Assembly (NCBI RefSeq): GCF_003478995.1
Contig: NZ_QUGI01000005.1
Coordinates: forward strand, 70,976-134,975
DNA: 64,000 bases
Reading direction: 5' to 3'
From: Pseudoflavonifractor sp. AF19-9AC
GTDB lineage: Bacteria; Bacillota; Clostridia; Oscillospirales; Oscillospiraceae
Shown one piece after another: positions 49,556-58,970 of the stretch (the stretch's first letter is position 1; each line of letters begins with the position of its first letter). The notes under the pieces were generated by a model, which saw nothing but the letters and a program-made list of their open reading frames with translations, did no database searches and was not told the origin of the DNA. Position numbers and translations under genes: made by a program.

Positions 49556-49629
49556 AGGCAAAAAACCTCCATAGGGAATAACCCCGGCAAACGCCCGGGA
49601 AGAGGCGCTTCGGGGAGAAAAACCAGTCT

Positions 49630-50325
49630 TTACTTGCTCTTTCGGGTGGCGGTGATGCCGTTGACCCGCTCGCCGGTGTTGTGGACGATCTGGAGCAGGG
49701 ACTGGTAGAGACCGGGGTAGTTCTGGGCCAGATCATCATTGGTCATCCCGGGCAGATTGCCCTTGGCCTTTGTGTGAGCGGCCAGGGCGTCCATCAGCTC
49801 CGCCTCTGAGCAGCGCATGTCCGCCTCGGGCAGGCCGGCCTCAAAGTGGGTGCGGGAGACGGAGAAGAAGGCGGGGTTGTTGTCGGGATTGGCTTGGTAC
49901 AGGCGGCGGTACATCTTATAGACGGCGGTGGACAGGTAGTCCGAGGCGGCCTTGATGGCCTCCCGGCTGCCCGTCTTGGCCAGCAGATCGAAGAGCAGAC
50001 CGATGGAATTGACCAGCAGCTTTTTGCTCAGCATGGCCAGCACGCTCCCCTTCAGGGAGTTGTCCTTCTCCTGGCTCAAATCGTACAGCTCCTCGGGGGC
50101 GATGGTGGTGCCGTCCCGGCTGAGAGTGCGGCCCAGGAGAAAGTCGGCGGATACACCGTAGTAGTCGCAGGCCTTTACCACGAAGGAGAGGCCGGGCTCC
50201 CGGATGCCGTTTTCGTAGTGGCTGAGCAGAGCCTGGGAGATGCCCAGCTCCGCGGCGGCGGCGCGCTGGCTCACCTTTTTCTCCCGGCGGAGCAGGGACA
50301 GGGTGCGGGAAAATTCTGAATTCAC
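49630..50325 (-). CDS. XRE-family regulator with C-terminal helical domain (231 aa)
   Basis: N-terminal HTH (about 5-60): [40 protein letters not shown] and [12 protein letters not shown]. The following ~170 residues are helical with [20 protein letters not shown] and do not match a known sensor. Start GTG 50325 has GAGGTGA just upstream; the longer frame upstream is low-complexity and lacks a site. It is divergent from pta, 228 bp away, so regulation of pta is possible but unproven. Confidence 0.88.
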   Translation of the reverse strand: MNSEFSRTLSLLRREKKVSQRAAAAELGISQALLSHYENGIREPGLSFVVKACDYYGVSADFLLGRTLSRDGTTIAPEELYDLSQEKDNSLKGSVLAMLSKKLLVNSIGLLFDLLAKTGSREAIKAASDYLSTAVYKMYRRLYQANPDNNPAFFSVSRTHFEAGLPEADMRCSEAELMDALAAHTKAKGNLPGMTNDDLAQNYPGLYQSLLQIVHNTGERVNGITATRKSK

Positions 50326-50467
50326 AATCGTCACCTCAAACAAAACAATACACAACGTAAAGTATAACTGAAACCAATACCAATCGTAAAGAGGAAAGGG
50401 AAAAAATCCTCGCCTCTTTTTCCAGAAAAATTTGTGGGAAGAGCTGGGGAAATCAGGATGTGTACTC

Positions 50468-50496
50468 TTGAAATTTCCAGGGGAAAATGCTACCAT
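50468..50496 (+). promoter_or_regulatory. Promoter of pta
   Basis: TTGAAA (50468-50473), 17-bp spacer, TACCAT (50491-50496). Confidence 0.65.
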
Positions 50497-50552
50497 AGTC
50501 ACCGAGAACAGCCCGCGGAAACGCGCTGATTTTGTATCTGGAGGAACGCTGT

Positions 50553-51527
50553 ATGTTTAAGAAGCTGATTGAAATTCTGAAAGCTCATCCCCGCAAGATT
50601 GTCTTTACCGAGGGCACTGACCCCCGCATCCTGGAGGCTTCCGCCCGTCTGCTGTCCGGAACCTTCCTGACCCCCGTCCTGGTGGGCAACGAGCAGGAGA
50701 TTCTGGCTGCTGCTGAGGAGGCCGGCTTCAACATTCGCGGCGCTATCATCATTGATCCCGAGACCTATGAGGAAATGGACGAAATGGTAGCCCGCATGGT
50801 GGAGCTGCGCAAGGGCAAGATGACCGAGGAGGACTGCCGCGCCGCGCTGAAGAAGAGCAACTACTTCGGTACCATGCTGGTGGCCATGGGCAAGGCCGAC
50901 GCCCTGCTGGGCGGCGCCACCTACTCCACCGCCGACACCGTCCGTCCCGCCCTGCAGCTGGTGAAGACCAAGCCCGGCAACTCCATCGTCTCCTCCTGCT
51001 TCATTCTGGTCCGTCCTTCCGCCACCGGCGACAACGACGTGCTGGCCATGGCCGACTGCGCCATCAACATCAAGCCCAACGAGGACGAACTGGTGGAGAT
51101 CGCCTCCGAGACCGTCTCCTGCGCCAAGATCTTCGGCATCGATCCCAAGGTGGCCTTCCTGAGCTACTCCACCTTCGGTTCCGGCAAGGGCGAGGACGTG
51201 GACAAGATGCGCAACGCCGCCGAGAAGGCCAAGCTGGCTATGCCCAATGTGCCCATCGAGGGCGAGCTGCAGTTTGACGCCGCCGTGTCTCCCCGTGTGG
51301 CCCAGACCAAGTGCAAGGGCTCCAAGGTGGCCGGTTACGCCAACACCTTCATCTTCCCCGACATCAACGCCGGCAACATCGGCTACAAGATTGCCCAGCG
51401 TCTGGGTTCCTTCGAGGCCTACGGCCCCATCCTGCTGGGCCTGAACGCCCCCATCAACGACCTCTCCCGCGGCTGCAACGCCCAGGAGGTCTACTCCATG
51501 GCCATTATCACCGCTGCCCTGGCCTAA
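50553..51527 (+). CDS. pta: Phosphate acetyltransferase (324 aa)
   Basis: Converts acetyl-CoA and phosphate to acetyl phosphate; with acetate kinase it yields ATP in fermentation. PTA_PTB family features: KIVFTEGTDPRILEASARLL at the N-terminus, the central ADALLGGATYSTADTVRPAL with the active-site region, FLSYSTFGSGKGEDVDKM, and the C-terminal FIFPDINAGNIGYKIAQRLG. Length matches the short single-domain type. Codons are highly biased to C/G, consistent with strong expression. GGAGG 8 nt upstream. ackA is not in the window. Confidence 0.96.
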   Translation: MFKKLIEILKAHPRKIVFTEGTDPRILEASARLLSGTFLTPVLVGNEQEILAAAEEAGFNIRGAIIIDPETYEEMDEMVARMVELRKGKMTEEDCRAALKKSNYFGTMLVAMGKADALLGGATYSTADTVRPALQLVKTKPGNSIVSSCFILVRPSATGDNDVLAMADCAINIKPNEDELVEIASETVSCAKIFGIDPKVAFLSYSTFGSGKGEDVDKMRNAAEKAKLAMPNVPIEGELQFDAAVSPRVAQTKCKGSKVAGYANTFIFPDINAGNIGYKIAQRLGSFEAYGPILLGLNAPINDLSRGCNAQEVYSMAIITAALA

Positions 51528-51541
51528 ATTACACGAACAGG

Positions 51542-51575
51542 AAAAGGGAGCGCCCTTTGTGGGCGCTCCCTTTTT
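51542..51575 (+). terminator. Terminator of pta
   Basis: AAAAGGGAGCGCCC (51542-51555) pairs with 51561-51574, then T. Nearly the same hairpin ends the SLH gene at 60854-60889. Confidence 0.92.
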
Positions 51576-51660
51576 GCGCTGTGTGCAAAACCCACAAAGG
51601 GAACTGCACCTGGGAGTTGGTTTTCTCACCCAAACCAGAAAGCCCCAGGGGGCAAACCCC

Positions 51661-51689
51661 TTGAAAAAGTGGGGGGCGGCGATTACAAT
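51661..51689 (+). promoter_or_regulatory. Promoter of the feoAB gene
   Basis: TTGAAA (51661-51666), 17-bp spacer, TACAAT (51684-51689). Confidence 0.75.
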
Positions 51690-51725
51690 AAGTGGGAAAC
51701 GAGAAGAAAGGGAAGGAAAATGGGT

Positions 51726-54137
51726 ATGGCTCAGACAGAAAACACCCAAAAGACCCTGAACGATCTGAAGCCGGGCCAGAGCGGCACCATCCTGACGGTG
51801 GGCAACCAGTCGGGAGCGGTGAAACGCCGGCTGGTGGATATGGGCCTGACGCCGGGGACAGAGGTCAAGGTGACCAAGATTGCCCCCCTGGGCGACCCCC
51901 TGGAGGTGAGCCTGCGGGGCTATGAGCTGTCTCTGCGCCGTGCGGACGCCCTGCAGATTGAGATGGGACCTGTCCAGCTGGCCCGGAGCAACCAGGCCCG
52001 AAAGGCGGTTACCCACCCCGCCGACCCGGAGGTGCTGCGCCGGCAGATTCAGGACCACGAGCATGAGCTGAACGTGCACAGCACAGGCTATGACGCCGAG
52101 GCCCACGACCGCCGGCCCATGCGGATCGCCCTGGCGGGCAACCCCAACTGCGGCAAGACCACCCTCTTCAACGCCCTAACCGGCTCCAACCAGTATGTGG
52201 GCAACTGGCCGGGGGTCACCGTGGAGAAGAAGGAGGGCACAGCCCACTTGGGGGACAAGAGCTTCACAGTGGTGGACCTGCCGGGCATCTACTCCCTGTC
52301 CCCCTACTCCATGGAGGAGATTGTCACCCGGGACTTCGTCATCGAGGAGGAGCCCGACTGCGTCATTGACATTGTGGACGCCACCAACCTGGAGCGAAAC
52401 CTCTATCTGACGGTGCAGCTGCTGGAGCTGGAGCGGCCCATGGTGGTGGCCCTGAACTTCATGGACGAGGTGGCCAAGCGGGGGGACCAAATCGACGTGC
52501 AGCGGCTGGCCAAGGGGCTGGGGATTCCCGTGGTGCCCATCACGGCCAAGACGGGGGAGGGGCTGGAGGAGCTTCTCCACACCGCCCACCGCCAGATGCA
52601 CCTGGGCTGCACCGTGGAGCCCGACGACCTCTATGACAGCTACACCCACGACATCCACCACCGCATGGGCGCCCTCATCCACGACTACGCCTACGCCGCC
52701 CACCTCCCCGCCCACTGGGCCTCCATCAAGCTGCTGGAGGGGGACGACATTGTGGCCAAGGCCCTGAAGCTGCCCCCGGAAGTGGAGGAGAAGCTGGAGG
52801 GCATTATTACCGAGTACGAGAGCTCCAGCGACCTGGGCGACCGGGAGACCCTCATCGCCGACAGCCGCTACCAGTATATTGAGCGGGTGGTCTCCGCCTC
52901 CGTCACCCGGGGCAAGGGGGCGGATGAGCCCACCCTCACGGAGAAAATTGACCGGGTGGTGACCCACCGCCTGCTGGCCATCCCCCTGTTTCTGTGCACC
53001 ATGCTGGTGATGTTCGCCATCACCTTCGGCCCCTTCGGCGCCTGGCTGTCCGACCTGGTGGGCGCAGCCATTGAGACCTTCGGTGGCTGGCTGGGGGACG
53101 CCCTCACGGAAGCGGGAGCCTCGGCGGTGCTGGTGTCCCTGCTGCGGGACGGCATCATCGGCGGCGTGGGAGGAGTTCTCACCTTCCTGCCCCAGATCGC
53201 CCTGCTGTTCTTCTTCCTCAGCTTTCTGGAGGACTCGGGCTACATGTCCCGGGCCGCCTTCATCATGGACCGGTTGCTGCGGCGGTTCGGCCTCTCCGGC
53301 AAGGCCTTCATCCCCATGCTCATGGGCTTTGGCTGCACGGTGCCCGCCATCATGGGCGCCCGCACCATGGAAAATGAGAAGGACCGGCGCATGACCATTC
53401 TGCTGGTCCCCTTCATGTCCTGCTCGGCCAAGCTGCCGGTGTACGGCCTTCTGGCCTCCGCCTTCTTCGGAGCCTGGGCGGGGTTGGTGGTCTTCGGATT
53501 GTACGTCATCGGCATGGCGGTGGGCATTCTGTCCGGTCTTTTCTTCAAACACACCCTCTTTGCCGGGGAACCCGCCCCCTTCGTGCTGGAGCTGCCCCCC
53601 TACCGCCTGCCCTCTCTGGGGAACATCATGACCCACGTGTGGCAGAAGGTGAAGGGCTTCCTCATCAAGGCCGGCACCTTGATTCTGCTCATGTCCGTGC
53701 TGCTGTGGCTTCTGCAGACCTTCGACTTCTCCCTCCATATGGTGGAGGACGCCTCCCAGAGCATGCTGGGCGCCCTGGGCTCGGCCATTGCCCCCATCTT
53801 TGCCCCCTGCGGCTTCGGCTACTGGCAGGCGGCGGTGGCCCTGCTCACCGGTCTCATCGCCAAGGAGATGGTGGTCTCCTCTCTGTCCATGTTCTACGGC
53901 TTCTCCATCACCGCCGCCGGCGGTGTGGTGGCCGCCGCCATGACCGGATTTACCCCCCTGTCCGCCTTTGCCATGCTGGTGTTCATCCTGCTGTATGTGC
54001 CCTGCGTGGCCGCCGTGTCCACTCTGTTCAAGGAGATGGGCAGCCCCAAGTGGGCCTTCTTCTCCATCGCCTGGCAGCTGGGCTGCGCCTATGTGATGTC
54101 CCTCTTGGTCTACCAGGTGGGCAGCCTGCTGCTGTAA
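51726..54137 (+). CDS. feoB: Ferrous iron transporter, FeoA-FeoB fusion (803 aa)
   Basis: Imports Fe(II) across the membrane under anaerobic conditions. A FeoA SH3-like domain (about 10-80: LKPGQSGTILTVGNQSGAVK, RRLVDMGLTPGTEV) is fused by a ~50-residue linker to FeoB. The G domain has G1 LAGNPNCGKTTLFNALTG (about 137-154), G3 DLPGIYSLSPYS and a G4-like LNFMDE. The membrane part has the Gate motifs GYMSRAAFIMDRLL and GFGCTVPAIMGART, and a second Gate near CGFGYWQAAVALLTG. Most FeoA and FeoB are separate. Start ATG 51726 has AAGGA 8 nt upstream; ATG 51720 is in frame too. No FeoC. Confidence 0.95.
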   Translation: MAQTENTQKTLNDLKPGQSGTILTVGNQSGAVKRRLVDMGLTPGTEVKVTKIAPLGDPLEVSLRGYELSLRRADALQIEMGPVQLARSNQARKAVTHPADPEVLRRQIQDHEHELNVHSTGYDAEAHDRRPMRIALAGNPNCGKTTLFNALTGSNQYVGNWPGVTVEKKEGTAHLGDKSFTVVDLPGIYSLSPYSMEEIVTRDFVIEEEPDCVIDIVDATNLERNLYLTVQLLELERPMVVALNFMDEVAKRGDQIDVQRLAKGLGIPVVPITAKTGEGLEELLHTAHRQMHLGCTVEPDDLYDSYTHDIHHRMGALIHDYAYAAHLPAHWASIKLLEGDDIVAKALKLPPEVEEKLEGIITEYESSSDLGDRETLIADSRYQYIERVVSASVTRGKGADEPTLTEKIDRVVTHRLLAIPLFLCTMLVMFAITFGPFGAWLSDLVGAAIETFGGWLGDALTEAGASAVLVSLLRDGIIGGVGGVLTFLPQIALLFFFLSFLEDSGYMSRAAFIMDRLLRRFGLSGKAFIPMLMGFGCTVPAIMGARTMENEKDRRMTILLVPFMSCSAKLPVYGLLASAFFGAWAGLVVFGLYVIGMAVGILSGLFFKHTLFAGEPAPFVLELPPYRLPSLGNIMTHVWQKVKGFLIKAGTLILLMSVLLWLLQTFDFSLHMVEDASQSMLGALGSAIAPIFAPCGFGYWQAAVALLTGLIAKEMVVSSLSMFYGFSITAAGGVVAAAMTGFTPLSAFAMLVFILLYVPCVAAVSTLFKEMGSPKWAFFSIAWQLGCAYVMSLLVYQVGSLLL

Positions 54138-54164
54138 ACTCATTTCTATGCGAGGTACGATATT

Positions 54165-54959
54165 GTGATCAAACTCATTTCTCTGGACCTGGACGGCACC
54201 CTGCTGGGGCCGGACGGAGACCTGACCCCCGGCGCGGCCGGGGCCATCGCCCGGGCCCGAGAGGCTGGGCTGCGGGTGGTGCTGAACACCGGCCGCCCCA
54301 TGACGGAGGCCGGGCACTTTGCCCGGGAGGCGGGCTGTGACAACCTGGTCTCCTGCCTGGGCGGCGCCCTGCTGGGGGACGCCCAAACAGGAGCGGAGCT
54401 GCGCCGCTGGGACATCCCCGAGCCCTGGGGCTCCCGCGCCCTGGAAATCTGCCTGGGCCGGGGGCTGGAGATCACCATTTTCTCCGGCTACCAGGTGGTG
54501 CTGGACCCCTTCTCCAAGGAGTCTTTGCTGCGCACCTATCCCTACCCTCAGTTCCACACCGAGGCCATTGTGGCGGAGGATCCCCTGACCTATATGAAGG
54601 AGCGGAACATGCCCGTGACCAAGATCCACGGGGACTTTGGCCCCTGTCCCCGGGCGGAGCTGGAGCAGCTGGAGCAGCTGGAGCTCACCACCTCCACGCC
54701 CACCGACTTTGAGATCATCCCCAGGGGGGTCAACAAGGGGAGCACCCTGGCCCTCATCGCCCTGATGTACGGCATCCCTCTGGAGCAGTGTGCCGCCGTG
54801 GGGGACAGCGAGAACGACCTGCCCATGCTGGAAGCGGCAGGGTTGTCCATCGCCATGGGCAACGCCCCGGAGCATGTGCGGGCGGCCGCTCAGCGTGTGG
54901 TAGACACCAACGCCCAGGGGGGCGTGGTCCAAGCCATTCTGGGCTGTCTGGAGCGCTGA
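54165..54959 (+). CDS. Cof-type HAD phosphatase (264 aa)
   Basis: HAD IIB hydrolase of phosphorylated small molecules. Motif I is SLDLDGTLLG (Asp8, Asp10), motif II NTGRP, motif III includes NKGSTLA and motif IV GDSENDLPML. Start GTG 54165 has GAGGT 8 nt upstream. It lies 27 nt after feoAB and is likely co-transcribed, but the link to iron is unclear. About the same size as the Cof protein at 4497-5267, but not closely similar outside motifs. Confidence 0.9.
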   Translation: MIKLISLDLDGTLLGPDGDLTPGAAGAIARAREAGLRVVLNTGRPMTEAGHFAREAGCDNLVSCLGGALLGDAQTGAELRRWDIPEPWGSRALEICLGRGLEITIFSGYQVVLDPFSKESLLRTYPYPQFHTEAIVAEDPLTYMKERNMPVTKIHGDFGPCPRAELEQLEQLELTTSTPTDFEIIPRGVNKGSTLALIALMYGIPLEQCAAVGDSENDLPMLEAAGLSIAMGNAPEHVRAAAQRVVDTNAQGGVVQAILGCLER

Positions 54960-54980
54960 ACTGGAGCAGAACGGCTGATA

Positions 54981-55017
54981 TTCCGGCCGGAACCATTGGT
55001 TCCGGCCGGAATTTTTT
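54981..55017 (+). terminator. Terminator of the feo-HAD unit
   Basis: TTCCGGCCGGAACC (54981-54994) pairs perfectly with 54998-55011 over loop ATT, then six T. Confidence 0.93.
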
Positions 55018-55027
55018 CTTTTTTTTC

Positions 55028-55058
55028 TTGACCTTCCTCCTGGTGGAGGGTGTAGGGT
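55028..55058 (+). promoter_or_regulatory. MerR-type promoter/dyad before efflux operon 2
   Basis: TTGACC (55028-55033), 19-bp spacer, TAGGGT (55053-55058). The spacer holds ACCTTCC-N7-GGAGGGT (55031-55051). Same layout and nearly the same half-sites as the MerR gene's own promoter at 28678-28708, so the MerR protein at 28758 is the likely activator (inference). Confidence 0.72.
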
Positions 55059-55103
55059 GGGGCGCAGACGGAGGAAAATGGAAGATTTTTTTAATAAAAC
55101 TTT

Positions 55104-55144
55104 TAAGTTTTCTTAGGTGGAATCTAAGTTTTCCTTCGTACAAT
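55104..55144 (+). promoter_or_regulatory. Second promoter-like element with TAAGTTTTC repeats
   Basis: TAAGTTTTC at 55104-55112 and 55125-55133 (21 bp apart, two helical turns) with a TACAAT -10 at 55139-55144 and no good -35. May be an additional activator-dependent start for the operon. Confidence 0.5.
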
Positions 55145-55165
55145 GGGAACACGCAAAACGCGTAT

Positions 55166-55188
55166 GGGCCGCCCCGTCGGGGCGGCCC
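55166..55188 (+). promoter_or_regulatory. Strong hairpin in the leader of efflux operon 2
   Basis: GGGCCGCCCC (55166-55175) pairs with GGGGCGGCCC (55179-55188) over a 3-nt loop. No T-run follows, so it is likely an mRNA stability or translation element, 32 nt before the ribosome site. Confidence 0.65.
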
Positions 55189-55233
55189 GCGATGGGCGTG
55201 AGGCCCGAACAAGTCTCAGAAGGAGAACAATAT

Positions 55234-56874
55234 ATGGAAGCGACACAGGTGGAAACCCAGGAGAGGCAGCCAGAGACCAAGGAGAAGAAAAAACTGTCCC
55301 TGAAGCTGCCCAAAAAGGGAAAGAAGTGGAAACGGATTGTGGCCCTGCTGGCGGTTGCGGCCCTGGCGGCGTGGTGGTTCGTGCTTCGGCCCATGGGGTC
55401 GTCAGGCGAGAACGTGGGCACCGGGTTGTATCGGACCGAGAGCGCCCAGGTGCGGGACCTGACGGTTTCCGTAAACGGTTCGGGCACTGTGACCCCCATT
55501 GAGTCCTATAATGTGCGGGCTCTGGTCACCGGAGAAATTCTGGAGGCCCCCTTCGAGGTGGGGGACCGGATTGAGAAGGGGGACCTTCTCTACCGGCTGG
55601 ATGCCGGGGAGGCGGAGACCGCCCTCCAGCAGGCCCAGCTGGCTCTGCGCCAGGCCCAGCTGAGCTACGACGAGCTCTCCTCCGGCATGACTCCCTCTGC
55701 GGGGACTGCCGGAGTGGTCCAGTCCGTGCAGGTGCAGAAGGGGCAGGTAATTTCTGCCGGCACTCCCATCGCGGAGATTGCCGACACCTCCACCATGACC
55801 CTCACCTTGCCCTTCCAGTCCGCTGACGCTCAGCGGCTGTCCCGGGGCCAGAGTGCCCAGGTGACCATCGCCGGGACGGGGGAGATCCTCAACGGCACTG
55901 TGGAGTCGGTGGCCTCTGCCGACCTGGTGGGGGCGGGAGGCGCCCTGGTGCGCCAGGTCACCCTGCGGGTCCACAATCCCGGCGCCCTCACGGAGACAAC
56001 TTCCGCTACCGCCGTGGTGGGGAATGTGGCCTGTGCGGGCAGCGGCACCTTTGCTGCCAACGCCAAGCAGACCGTGACGGCCCGGTCCGGCGGCGAGGTG
56101 ACCCAGATCCACGTCACTGCCGGTACCAGGGTGTCCGCCGGCACTGCTCTGGTGACTCTGGGCGGGGAGACAGCCCAAAATGCCCTGGAAAACGCCTCCA
56201 TCGCGGTGGAAAACGCCCGCCTCTCCCTCCAGCGGGCCCAGGACGCTCTGGACAACTACACCGTCACCTCCCCCATCTCGGGCACCGTCATCGAGAAGAA
56301 CTTCAAGCAGGGGGATAAGCTGGACAGCAGCAGCACCGGCGCCCTGGCGGTGCTGTATGACCTCAGTCGGCTGAAGCTGTCCATGAACGTCAGCGAGTTG
56401 AACATCGGTCAGGTAAAGGCGGGACAGCAGGTGGAGATCACCGCCGAGGCCCTGCCCGGTGAGACCTTCCTGGGCACGGTGGATCAGGTAAGCATCAACG
56501 GCACCACCACCAACGGCTTTACCACTTATCCCGTGACCATCCTGCTGGAGGAGTACGGCTCCCTGAATCCCGGCATGAACGTGTCGGCCAAAATCATTGT
56601 GGAGCGGGCCGAGGGTGCCCTCAGCGTCCCCGTGGAGGCAGTGAACAGCGACGGCACCGTGCTGGTACCCGGCGAGGGTGCGCTGAACCCGGACGGCACC
56701 GTGGCCGACCTCTCCAAGGCGGAGCGCCGGGCGGTGACTCTGGGCCGGGGCGATCAGGCGTACATCGAGATTACCTCCGGGCTGAAGGAGGGGGACGTGG
56801 TGCTGGTTCCCGTCCAGGTCGTTGATGACCTGGCCGGCGGAGCGTCCTCCGCCGTGGTGGTGACGGGAGGCTGA
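55234..56874 (+). CDS. HlyD/MacA-type adaptor protein of efflux operon 2 (546 aa)
   Basis: Adaptor subunit of an ABC exporter, paralogous to the protein at 21701-23437. Basic cytosolic start (PKKGKKWKR), one TM helix (about 34-51: IVALLAVAALAAWWFVL), paired lipoyl-like and coiled-coil segments (LQQAQLALRQAQLSYDELS), TSPISGTVIEKNFKQGDKL and a beta-barrel. It lacks the Met/Gly-rich tail of its paralogue. AAGGAG is 8 nt before ATG 55234; upstream in-frame codons cross the leader hairpin. First gene of the second adaptor-ATPase-permease-SLH operon. Confidence 0.9.
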   Translation: MEATQVETQERQPETKEKKKLSLKLPKKGKKWKRIVALLAVAALAAWWFVLRPMGSSGENVGTGLYRTESAQVRDLTVSVNGSGTVTPIESYNVRALVTGEILEAPFEVGDRIEKGDLLYRLDAGEAETALQQAQLALRQAQLSYDELSSGMTPSAGTAGVVQSVQVQKGQVISAGTPIAEIADTSTMTLTLPFQSADAQRLSRGQSAQVTIAGTGEILNGTVESVASADLVGAGGALVRQVTLRVHNPGALTETTSATAVVGNVACAGSGTFAANAKQTVTARSGGEVTQIHVTAGTRVSAGTALVTLGGETAQNALENASIAVENARLSLQRAQDALDNYTVTSPISGTVIEKNFKQGDKLDSSSTGALAVLYDLSRLKLSMNVSELNIGQVKAGQQVEITAEALPGETFLGTVDQVSINGTTTNGFTTYPVTILLEEYGSLNPGMNVSAKIIVERAEGALSVPVEAVNSDGTVLVPGEGALNPDGTVADLSKAERRAVTLGRGDQAYIEITSGLKEGDVVLVPVQVVDDLAGGASSAVVVTGG

Positions 56875-56880
56875 TCGGCG

Positions 56881-57630
56881 GTGGAACACCTCATTGAGCT
56901 GCGGGACATCTACAAGATTTACCCCATGGGGGATGAGATTGTCCATGCCCTGGACGGGGTGAGCCTGTCCATTGACCGGGGGGAGTTTGTGGCCATTGTA
57001 GGCTCCTCCGGTTCCGGTAAGTCCACCGCCATGAACATCATCGGCTGTCTGGACGTGCCCACCAGCGGAAGCTACCACCTGGGGGGCGTGGACGTGTCCA
57101 CCATGGACGACGACCAGCAGGCGGAGATCCGCAACAAGATGCTGGGCTTTATCTTCCAGCAGTATAACCTCATTCCCAAGCTGGACATTCTGGAAAATGT
57201 GGAGCTGCCCCTGCTGTACGCCGGGGTGGCTGCGGAGGAGCGCCGCCGCCGGGCCATCCAGGCCTTGGAGCGGGTAGGGCTGGCGGAGAAGCGAAAGCAC
57301 CTGCCCAGCCAGCTCTCCGGCGGCCAGCAGCAGCGGGTATCCATCGCCCGGGCCCTGGCGGGTGACCCCTCGGTCATCCTGGCCGACGAGCCCACCGGCG
57401 CTCTGGACTCCCGCACCGGCCGGGAGGTGCTGGGCTTTCTCAAAAAGCTCAACCGGGAGGGGGACACGGTAGTCCTCATCACCCATGATAACTCCATCGC
57501 CGTGCAGGCCGACCGGATTATCCGCCTCCAGGACGGGAAAATCATCTATGACGGGGACGCCCGCGACCCCCGGGCGGTGGTCCGGCCGGGCGAAGAGCTC
57601 CCGGAGGCCGGAGAGGAGGGGAAGACATGA
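56881..57630 (+). CDS. MacB/LolD-type ABC exporter ATPase (249 aa)
   Basis: Walker [12 protein letters not shown]-loop [13 protein letters not shown], signature QLSGGQQQR, Walker [15 protein letters not shown] and H-loop [10 protein letters not shown]. Very similar to the ATPase at 23448-24182. Start GTG 56881 has GGGAGG about 10 nt upstream; the stop overlaps the permease start (ATGA). Confidence 0.95.
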   Translation: MEHLIELRDIYKIYPMGDEIVHALDGVSLSIDRGEFVAIVGSSGSGKSTAMNIIGCLDVPTSGSYHLGGVDVSTMDDDQQAEIRNKMLGFIFQQYNLIPKLDILENVELPLLYAGVAAEERRRRAIQALERVGLAEKRKHLPSQLSGGQQQRVSIARALAGDPSVILADEPTGALDSRTGREVLGFLKKLNREGDTVVLITHDNSIAVQADRIIRLQDGKIIYDGDARDPRAVVRPGEELPEAGEEGKT

Positions 57631-58862
57631 ATTTTACCCAATCCTTCCGCCTGGCCCTGAAGGCCCTGACCACCAGCAAAATGCGCTCCCTTCTGACCAT
57701 GTTGGGCATTATCATCGGCGTGGCGGCGGTCATCGTCATCCTGGCCCTGGGCAACGGGGTGCAGGGGATGATCAACCAGCAGGTGGATAAGCTGGGCATC
57801 AATATGATTCAGACCACCGTGTGGGGGCGGGGAGACGGCACCACCATGAACCTGGATCCCCAGGCCATGTACGACCTGGTGGAGGAGCACCCCGACGTGC
57901 TCTCCGGTGTGTCCCCCTACGTCTCCCTCACCGCCACCCTGCGCCGGGGGGACACCAAGTACGACAAGACCAAGCTCTACGGCGTCAGCGAGGTCATGTA
58001 TAACAGCGCCAAGGGCACCACCTTGGACGGCGGGTCCCTGGCCCAGGGGCGCTTTCTCTCCTATCTGGATGTGACCCGGCGGCAGAACGTGTGCGTCATC
58101 GGAGCCTATCTGGCCCAGGAGGCCTTCGGAGGCGACGCTCTGGGCAGGAAGCTGTCCATCAACGGCGCCACCTACACCGTCATCGGGGTGCTGAAGCAGC
58201 AGGGCCAGACCCTGGAAAAGGGAGGGACGGATGACCGGATTTACCTCCCCTATGAGAACGCCATGGAGATCATGGGCTCCCGGATGGTGACCTTTTATAT
58301 CTTTACCAGCACCTCCGGCGACACCGCTGCCGATGCAAAGGTGGTGATCGACGGGATGCTGGAGAAATTCTTCCAGAGCACGGATGCCTACTACACCACC
58401 ACCATGGCCGAGCAGGCCAACCTCATCAACGCCATGATGGGGGCCGCCATGGCTGTGCTGGTGGCCATTGCCGCCGTCTCTCTGCTGGTGGGCGGCATCG
58501 GCATCATGAACATTATGCTGGTCTCGGTGACCGAACGCACCCGGGAAATCGGCATCCGCAAATCCTTGGGTGCCAAGCGGCGGGACATCCGGCGTCAGTT
58601 TGTCATTGAGGCGGGGACCACCTCCGCCATCGGCGGACTGCTGGGCATCGGCCTTGGGTGCCTGCTGGCCACGGGGGTAGGGTCTCTGATCGGCGCGTCC
58701 CTGTCCGCCCAGATGGGCGGGGCCTCCTTCCACGCCACTCCCACCCTGGGGGCGGTGGCCATCAGCTTCGGCGTGTCTGTGGGCATCGGCATCCTCTTTG
58801 GATACCTGCCCGCCAACAAGGCCGCCAAGCTCAACCCCATTGACGCGCTGCGCTACGACTGA
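57627..58862 (+). CDS. MacB-type ABC permease, FtsX family (411 aa)
   Basis: Exporter permease with TM1 (SKMRSLLTMLGIIIGVAAVI), a MacB_PCD extracytoplasmic domain (about 50-245) and three C-terminal helices of FtsX type with GIMNIMLVSVTERTREIG and KAAKLNPIDALRYD. Paralogue of 24179-25369, with a slightly longer outside domain (411 versus 396 aa), which may reflect a different substrate. Confidence 0.94.
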   Translation: MNFTQSFRLALKALTTSKMRSLLTMLGIIIGVAAVIVILALGNGVQGMINQQVDKLGINMIQTTVWGRGDGTTMNLDPQAMYDLVEEHPDVLSGVSPYVSLTATLRRGDTKYDKTKLYGVSEVMYNSAKGTTLDGGSLAQGRFLSYLDVTRRQNVCVIGAYLAQEAFGGDALGRKLSINGATYTVIGVLKQQGQTLEKGGTDDRIYLPYENAMEIMGSRMVTFYIFTSTSGDTAADAKVVIDGMLEKFFQSTDAYYTTTMAEQANLINAMMGAAMAVLVAIAAVSLLVGGIGIMNIMLVSVTERTREIGIRKSLGAKRRDIRRQFVIEAGTTSAIGGLLGIGLGCLLATGVGSLIGASLSAQMGGASFHATPTLGAVAISFGVSVGIGILFGYLPANKAAKLNPIDALRYD

Positions 58863-58970
58863 CGGCCCGCAGGCGCCTGCCCGAGAGAGCAGCGTGCGGG
58901 TTTTCCGCGGCGGGACAGAGCCCGCCCTACAACAAGGGGACACAGTAGTCCCCGCAGGAGGAATATTGTT
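58863..58970 (+). promoter_or_regulatory. Intercistronic hairpin cluster before the second SLH gene
   Basis: Three hairpins in 108 nt: CCCGCA...TGCGGG followed by TTTT (about 58866-58904, a possible partial terminator), GGCGGG/CCCGCC (58909-58926) and GGGGAC/GTCCCC (58936-58953). They may lower SLH expression relative to the exporter. Confidence 0.6.
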
